A stretch of 64,000 nt of DNA from Bathynomus jamesi (taxonomy: Eukaryota; Arthropoda; Malacostraca; Isopoda; Cirolanidae), in NCBI GenBank assembly GCA_023014485.1, contig JAJOZX010003314.1:68501-132500 (forward strand), written 5' to 3'. Positions 58,050-64,000 of this stretch are shown here, piece after piece (the first letter of the stretch is position 1; each line of letters begins with the position of its first letter). The position numbers and the translations under genes were made by a program. The notes below the pieces were generated by a model, which did no database searches, was not told the DNA's origin, and saw nothing but the letters and a program-made list of their open reading frames with translations.

Positions 58050-59612
58050 ATGTACAGGTAGTGCTCAGCTTCTAAGTCTAATTCTGAATGAACATGGGAG
58101 AAATTTTGAGGGTTTATATACCCATAATTTGCTCACATCATTATTATTAAATGACTTGTGTCGTTTCTATTCTCTATAGGCTGCATTATTTTTGAACAAT
58201 ATTTGAAAATAAAGTAAATTTTTTTGCTGTGACAATGTTTAAACAGATAAACAAGATATTTGAAGATGAAGCCATATTTTTATCTTGAACCGCGTATTTT
58301 CAGATCTGATGTTATCATGATCTACCGAGTTAATTAGAAGTGGAAATTGAACTATGTATCTTTACACTAAAATATGCATACGAGCAAAAATTAAAGGTTT
58401 CACATTTACAATTAAATGCTTAGGCAAGACATGACTTCATCTTTTATAACGAAGAGAGACTGTCTACAAAACATGAACATTGCAAAATTTAATAAGGATT
58501 CATTATTAAGCTAAATCTAAAAAAATGATTAAGAAATTTTAGAAAGAACAAGTCACCAATTATTTGGCAAAATAGAAAGCAAATCAAAAATTGATCTCAA
58601 CGAAAAAATAATAATAAAAAATAATAATATCGCCGAGTATTCATTCCTAAATGGTGACATAATGTCGGGTCGTACATTCAGTACAACCAAAGTACATCAC
58701 TGAGTACATTGTAATTTTGTTTTACTATAACTATGATTGTAATTAACAATTAACTCACATTCACTTATTATCGTTAATTACAGTTTCATTAATGTACATT
58801 AATTACATCATATTAAATTATTACAGTAAATTACAATTAAATACAGTTAACTATAGTTTTACAGTGTTTCATATTTATATTAGGATAACTTTTATTTTAG
58901 GATTTAACACAAAGTACATGGGCACATATATATAACATAACACACATAATATATAACAATATATAACATAATAATGTTTTCGGATTAGAAACAAGCAAGA
59001 GAGGAGATTTCGTATTCAGATGCCCGCTTTTGTTGTCGTCATCGGAATTCACTTGCGCCAGCATGAACAGGTATCTTGCGAGAAATTAAATAAATAAAAA
59101 AATACAAAGTATACATATGAACGTACTTACATGTAAGGTAACTATGTACGTCCTCAGTGGACATGTACGAGTGCATAAAGTATTGTACACATATCGGTAG
59201 TCACACAATAGGTTGACAATAGGTAGACAATAGGTAGCTCAATGAATAATTAATAAAATTAACAAAAGATAAAGGTCAAGAAAGGACAAGGACGTATGAA
59301 TTGAACAACATTTAACTAATGACGTATCGAGTGTAAATTTTTTTATTTTTTTTATTATGATGTTAAAGAATTTACCACACATTGAATACTAAAGACATCC
59401 AAACTTGCGTTATGCGAGTTTGGTCCTTATGTAAAAATGAATATTTGAATATAAAGATTATATAAATATAAGAACTGTATGAATATAATGACTATAAAGA
59501 TTGTAATGAATATAAGGGTTTATATAAAGATTACATAAATACACGGATTAGGTAAACATGAGGATTTATATAAATATACGAATTATATAGGAATTATTCA
59601 TTGTTCATTTTT

Positions 59613-59650
<38 letters not shown>

Positions 59651-59651
59651 G

Positions 59652-60684
59652 TAGGGTGGTTCAAAAATATGATAGTTTGAATTTCCGTTCTCCTCAACCT
59701 TGCCCTAGTTTCAAATGACTAAAAACAAATGAACACCAAATCTCAGCTGAATCGAAGTATATTTAGAGGTTGCTAGAATATGAACAATATAGAGTACATA
59801 AATCATACAGGAAAAATAACATAATTCCTAGTCATTAGTAAACTTAGACACTAACAACCTGTTTGATCAACTGGTACAGGAAATAATAGCGAATACAAAT
59901 GATGGGACTCATGAAGACACATTACTGCATAAAATTTGCTTTGGAGGATGTAGGATGTAGTTCCTCTTTTGTAAGTGTAGAGTTGAACTGTTTAATCAAT
60001 GCTATGGCTCTCTCTGCGCAATCATTACAAACTTTCATCTCAATCGCCTTTCCTTGTAAATATTTGTAGGCACTGCTGCTCTCCCAGTTGTTTGGATGTT
60101 TCTGAAGAAATTCTTGTGATAGTTCTTTTCCATTTTTAGCCAGAACGTCGAAAATGTCTGATGTCTTCTCTGTCACATAGAACGCTAGAGTATTTTCTGG
60201 TTTGAAACACTTATATGTAACTTTGCTTGAGTGACTTGGCATTTGCTGGTCTAGTGAGGTTTGCAACCATCTTTAGTTTTTTCATTAACAGCTACGCGTT
60301 TATCAAAGAACGAAAGTCCCATAATTTCTTCTAATAAATACCAGAGATGTTGTTTGAATACATTACTAGCAACATCAGCTAGTGACTTATTGGGATAGTC
60401 CCCCAATGAAGATAGAAGAGCTAAATCATTTCTTGCAGCTTTTATTGCCATTGGTGCTTCATGCCAGTACTTTGCATAAATGATTGTAATGAACAAGCAC
60501 ATTTCCTACAAACAGTTCTCCCGCGCCACATGGGAAAAGTGTTAGTTTCTAGCAACCCTTAACTATGCTTCAAAAGGGTTCAAATTTTTACTGACTTCCT
60601 TTACCATAGTGGAACATGGGCGGCCTTAAGGAGAATCATATTTTACAGTTTATATATTTTTTCATATAAAAGTGAACCACCCTA
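59652..60684 (-). mobile_element. Short relative of the spliced transposon (1.03 kb)
   Basis: The ends are TAGGGTGGTTCA and its complement, similar to the 54124 element; both sides continue into (AT)nG, so the target duplication is ambiguous. It keeps only the last-exon part of the transposase. The element is internally deleted. Confidence 0.82.
59922..60502 (-). pseudogene. Transposase last-exon relic
   Basis: Frames 60502-60251 and 60266-59922 align in order with the last exon at 55378-54681: KQHLWYLLEEIMGLSFFDKR against RRHLWYLRPQTVVFALCSDK, and CNDCAERAIALIKQF against TNDVAERGIKLIEDY. A frameshift joins the two pieces near 60258. The conserved NDxAER block marks the probable catalytic Glu. 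Upstream exons are missing. Confidence 0.82.
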
Positions 60685-60809
60685 ATATATATGTATATAT
60701 ATACATTTTAACTGCAAACACGCAGTATAATTAACGTAAAGAACGACGCTTGTATAGGAGAATATTCCGCGCAAGATGAGGAGAGAGAACGAAACAAATG
60801 AAAAAATGA

Positions 60810-60883
60810 GGTAACCACCCGGGAATCGAAACCGGGATCTTCCGATTGCCGGTCAGATATGATAACCATTACACCACGGGCCT
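60810..60883 (-). tRNA. tRNA-like (tRNA-derived SINE or pseudo-tRNA), left arm
   Basis: An A box TGGTGTAATGG and a B box with one mismatch (GTTTCGATTCC) are present. An anticodon arm TCTGA/TCGGA with loop CCGGCAA forms, but position 33 is C and the acceptor ends do not pair, so a functional tRNA is unlikely. Confidence 0.55.
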
Positions 60884-61128
60884 CACTCGAACAAATGCCG
60901 TAATTCTTCTACATACGCGCAGAAACCAATGCCCCATGGGGCACCTCCCGCATGCCGTAACATTATATACATTTTAACTGCAAACACGCAGTATAATTAA
61001 CGTAAAGAACGACGCTTGTATAGGAGAATAGGAGTTAAAATGTATATAATGTTACGGCATGCGAGAGGTGCCCCATGGGGCATTGGTTTCTGCGCGTATG
61101 TAGAAGAATTACGGCATTTGTTCGAGTG

Positions 61129-61202
61129 AGGCCCGTGGTGTAATGGTTATCATATCTGACCGCCAATCGGAAGATCCCGGGTTCGATTCCCGGGTGGTTA
61201 CC
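61129..61202 (+). tRNA. tRNA-like (tRNA-derived SINE or pseudo-tRNA), right arm
   Basis: A box TGGTGTAATGG and a perfect B box GGTTCGATTCC; T arm CCGGG/CCCGG and anticodon arm with loop CCGCCAA form. The acceptor stem fails (AGGCCCG against GTGGTTA) and U33 is replaced. It keeps Pol III promoter elements but not a full cloverleaf. Confidence 0.55.
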
Positions 61203-61278
61203 TCATTTTTTCATTTGTTTCGTTCTCTCTCCTCATCTTGCGCGGAATATTCTCCTATACAAGCGTCGTTCTTTACGT

Positions 61279-61310
<32 letters not shown>

Positions 61311-61399
61311 ACAGTATACTGTATATATTTTATATATTATATAATGTTATAATGTTTCAGAACAAAAAAGACCCTAGGATCCACTCATGGCTGGTCAAC

Positions 61400-64000
61400 C
61401 TAACTGTTTTCGTAATTGTGTATTTTGCATGTCCTCCGTGGTGGCGGAGAGGACATACAATTTTACGTGGGTTCCGTTCCGAACCGCAAAGCCTTAATTT
61501 TACTACCATAAACTATACCCAATCTATCAACATATGCGTCTAATCGATTTTTAAACATGTTTATAGACGTGCTACTAATTACTTCTACCGGCAAACTACT
61601 CCAGCTATTTACTATTCTATGCGTAAAAACGTTTTTGACAACGGCTGTCTCGAACTTTCTACTTGTCAACTTAGACCCGTTATTTCTAGTCCTATTATAT
61701 TGAGATATTTCGAAAAAGCTATCTCTAGCTACGTTATCGAACACATTCATAATTTTGAAAACCTAGATTAGATCACCCCTTCGCCTCTTAGTCTCGAATG
61801 TAGTCAATTTTAACTCCTGAAGCCTATTCTCGTACGACTTCGACCTAAGTGACGGAATCATCTTAGTTGCTCGTCTTTGAACTCTTTCTATTTTGTCTAT
61901 ATCTTTTAGCATATGCGGATTCCAAAATTGAATCGCGTACTCCAAATGGGGTCTAACTAATGACTAGAAAGAGGAGCAATAATATCGTGCGATTTGTACT
62001 CAAAATTCCGAGCTATAAAACCTAGCACTTTGTTCGCTTTATTGACCACTGCTGTACTTTGTTTCGCTACTTTTAAATCACGACTGACTATAACTCCAAA
62101 ATCTTTTTCCTGCTCTACGCTTGCTACCTCCTTCCCTGACATACTATACGCAAAATTACCGTTACGCGAACCTATATGTAAAATTTTGCACTTATCGACG
62201 TTAACTGTCATTTGCCATGTGACTGACCAATTAACGATATTATTCAGATCATTCTGGATTTTACCTCTATCTTCGTCATTAATCGCTCTACCACCCAGCT
62301 TCGTGTCATCCGCAAACTTTGAAATTGTACTGACTAGGCCGACATCTAAATCGTTAATATGTATAAGAAAAAGCAAGGGCCCAATAGAGAACCCTGAGGA
62401 ACGCCACTCGCTACATTAGCCCAACACGACTCCGCTCCATCAACGACCACCCTCTGTTTCCTACCTCGCAACCACTCTTCTATCCAATTTATTACTACAC
62501 CCCTGATTCCATGAGCCTTAGTTTTATCAATGAGTCTTTTGTGCGGTACGGTGTCAAACGCTTTTTGAAATCTAAATATACTACATCAACCACCCGATGA
62601 CTATCGTAAACTTCAACCACGCTTTGGAAAATTCGAAAAGATTAGTTAAGCACGATTTGTTCCGTCTGAGTACTTCTAATCAAGTTCTGAAATTCTAAGT
62701 GTTCGACTATACGATCCCTAATTATTGATTCCAGTAGTTTACCTACAACAGAAGTTAAACTGATTGGCCTATATTTCCCGCCGCACCTTTATCGCCTTTC
62801 TTAAAGATAGGTGTTACATTTGCTAACTTGAAATTATCTGGTATGCACACCTCAGAAAAAGACGCATTAAGAAACTTTGTTAGCGGCACAACAATGCTCT
62901 CTTTTAATTATTTTAGTTGTATGGGATATATGGAATCCGGCCCGGTGATTTACGTATTTTCATTTTATCAATATAGGGCATTACCTCCCCTTCACTAACC
63001 ACAATATTATCCAAAATATTACCATTATCAAAAGGTATTATGTCTATGACCGTAGGAATTTTCACTACATCTTCTACAGTAAAAACCGACGTAAAAAATT
63101 CGTTTACCAAGGTAGCCATTTCCTTGTTTTCAGAAACTAGCTCTCCGTTAACAGTTTTCAACAGCCCCAAGACACTTTTTACTGGATTTCTATTATTGAC
63201 GTATTGAAAGAATCGCTTGGGGTTATCCTTACCGTCACGAGCTATGGAGATTTCAAATTCGCGCTTGGACTTTTTTATTACACTTTTCGCTTCACGCCTT
63301 GGAGATATGTAGTTGTTTCGTAACCCCAAATTGTCTTTATCGCACTTATGTAGCCTAAATGTCCTATCTCTACTCTTTATAATGCCTCCTACTCTAGAAG
63401 TAAACCACAAGGACTTGTTTACTTTCGCACGCTTAATTTTGTACGGTACACATTCCTCATTTATAGTCCTAAATACTGTTTCAAACGATTCCCACATTAG
63501 TTTTGCGTTGGAGATCCCCATTACATTTTCCCGATTGAAGTGTGACAATTCATTTCGAAATTTACAAAAGTCTGCATGCTGAAAGTTAGGAATTTTAGTC
63601 GAGTTAGCTGGTTTCGAGTGACTTACTGAGAGGACAAACTCTACCATATTGTGATCGCTATTGCTTAACGGTTCTATTAATTGAAGATCCGTGATTAGCC
63701 TATCATCCGTAGTTATTACTAAATCTAAAATACGGTCCAACTTTGTACATTCCCCAACCTTTTGATTAAGAAAGCTGTCCTCCAGAAAATTAACTGAACG
63801 ATTACCTTCCATTACCTTCCGTGTCTCTCTGCATTAAATCGCAATTCACGTTGGCGAAATTAAAGTCACCTATAACTAAGGCCTGCTCACTACCTATGAT
63901 TCTCTTTAGTTCAAGATATAACGCTTCGTCCGTATCAGCTGTTTGATTAGGGGGCCTATATATAACTGCAACAACAAGTTTGAAATCGTTCAATTTAAGT
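61400..64000 (-). mobile_element. Second CR1-like LINE, decayed, 5' part outside window
   Basis: On the minus strand the order from 64000 downwards is endonuclease, RT, C-terminal tail and a short 3' UTR. The UTR holds a GTCCTCCG...CGGAGAGGAC hairpin (about 61431-61457). It is related to, but clearly diverged from, the CR1 at 21063-25756. Confidence 0.9.
61463..64000 (-). pseudogene. CR1-like ORF2 (endonuclease-RT), multiply broken
   Basis: Endonuclease: VVAVIYRPPNQ and LVIGDFNFANVNCD (63993-63802), SNSDHNMVEFVL (63700-63640). Linker and RT: frame 63812-62913 up to MPYIDKMKIRKSPG; the RT core between 62910 and 62380 is readable only in pieces (YLDFKKAF near 62565, VPQGS near 62390). Frame 62376-61957 has SKFADDTKLGG and NVDKCKILHIGSR. 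The tail is EYAIQFWNPHMLKDIDKIER (61945-61763) and 61750-61463. Several stops and frameshifts are present, so it is older than the other CR1. Confidence 0.9.

Larger units (their letters stand above)
53839..59616 (-). repeat. Solo LTR in reverse orientation, split by a DNA transposon
   Basis: It begins TGCTAACCCCTCCGTCTATG and ends ATTCATTGTTCATTTTTACA, the complement of the LTR ends seen at 12443 and 52006. Without the 3.93-kb insertion the length is about 1.84 kb. No interior sequence or partner LTR is found in this orientation, hence solo. It stands tail to tail with the 3' LTR before it. Confidence 0.85.
60699..61283. repeat. Inverted repeat with a tRNA-like unit in each arm
   Basis: Arms at 60732-60979 and 61033-61280 are nearly complementary; the 53-nt spacer repeats the left outer flank (GCAAACACGCAGTATAATTA). 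Each arm has one tRNA-like unit followed by a TTTTTTCATTTG stretch that could end Pol III transcripts. No TA or 8-bp duplication is evident. Confidence 0.85.

Noticed and set aside
60810..61202. Two functional tRNA genes
   Set aside because: Pol III boxes are present, but the acceptor stems do not pair and the base before the anticodon is not T; pseudo-tRNA or SINE is more likely.

Overview
The window is eukaryotic repeat DNA. I recognise no host gene in 64 kb: everything identifiable is a transposable element, a relic of one, or simple-sequence repeat. Long (AT)n, (GA)n/(TC)n and (TATC)n tracts, a Polinton/Maverick relic, Ty3/gypsy elements with long LTRs, CR1-type LINEs, Penelope-like elements (PLEs), many DD41D mariner elements and a spliced DNA-transposon gene suggest an invertebrate, most likely an arthropod. 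A malacostracan crustacean would fit, but that is an inference from repeat style only.

Layout. 1-8.6 kb: decayed Polinton. On the minus strand are integrase, a 248-aa conserved-looking protein, a small basic/hydrophobic protein and a packaging-type ATPase; on the plus strand a protein-primed DNA polymerase B and a long unidentified decayed gene. An 81-bp hAT MITE sits inside the ATPase. 8.6-12.4 kb: AT-rich tandem repeats, a minisatellite, a LINE 3' relic and a fold-back mariner. 12.44-26.30 kb: a Ty3/gypsy element with LTRs, decayed gag-pro-pol and a membrane-anchor remnant. It was later hit by a 522-bp hAT element (in integrase) and by a nearly complete CR1 LINE (in the 3' LTR). 26.3-29.9 kb: microsatellites and a deleted mariner.

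29.9-43.5 kb: a dense run of PLE fragments in inverted pairs, with hammerhead-ribozyme-like motifs near their 3' ends, alternating with five Tc1/mariner elements. Four are DD41D type and one is close to DD37E. Copies of an unclassified repeat with a shared short ORF lie between them. 43.75-45.38 kb: a possible solo LTR. 45.67-53.83 kb: a non-autonomous LTR element of the same lineage as the first; its interior is tandem repeats that look amplified from a short segment of the autonomous element's pol, and a Tigger/pogo remnant lies in its 5' LTR. 53.84-59.62 kb: a solo LTR in the opposite orientation, split by a 3.9-kb DNA transposon with perfect 8-bp target duplication, about 335-bp inverted repeats and a five-exon transposase gene carrying one frameshift. 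59.65-60.68 kb: a shorter relative of that transposon. 60.7-61.28 kb: an inverted repeat carrying a tRNA-like Pol III unit in each arm. 61.4-64 kb: a second, more decayed CR1 LINE on the minus strand, running off the window.

The nesting gives a relative history: Polinton, then MITE; gypsy, then hAT and CR1; LTR, then Tigger; solo LTR, then spliced transposon. The least decayed coding units are the CR1 at 21-25.7 kb, the DD41D mariner at 40.1-41.6 kb and the spliced transposon at 54.1-58.0 kb.
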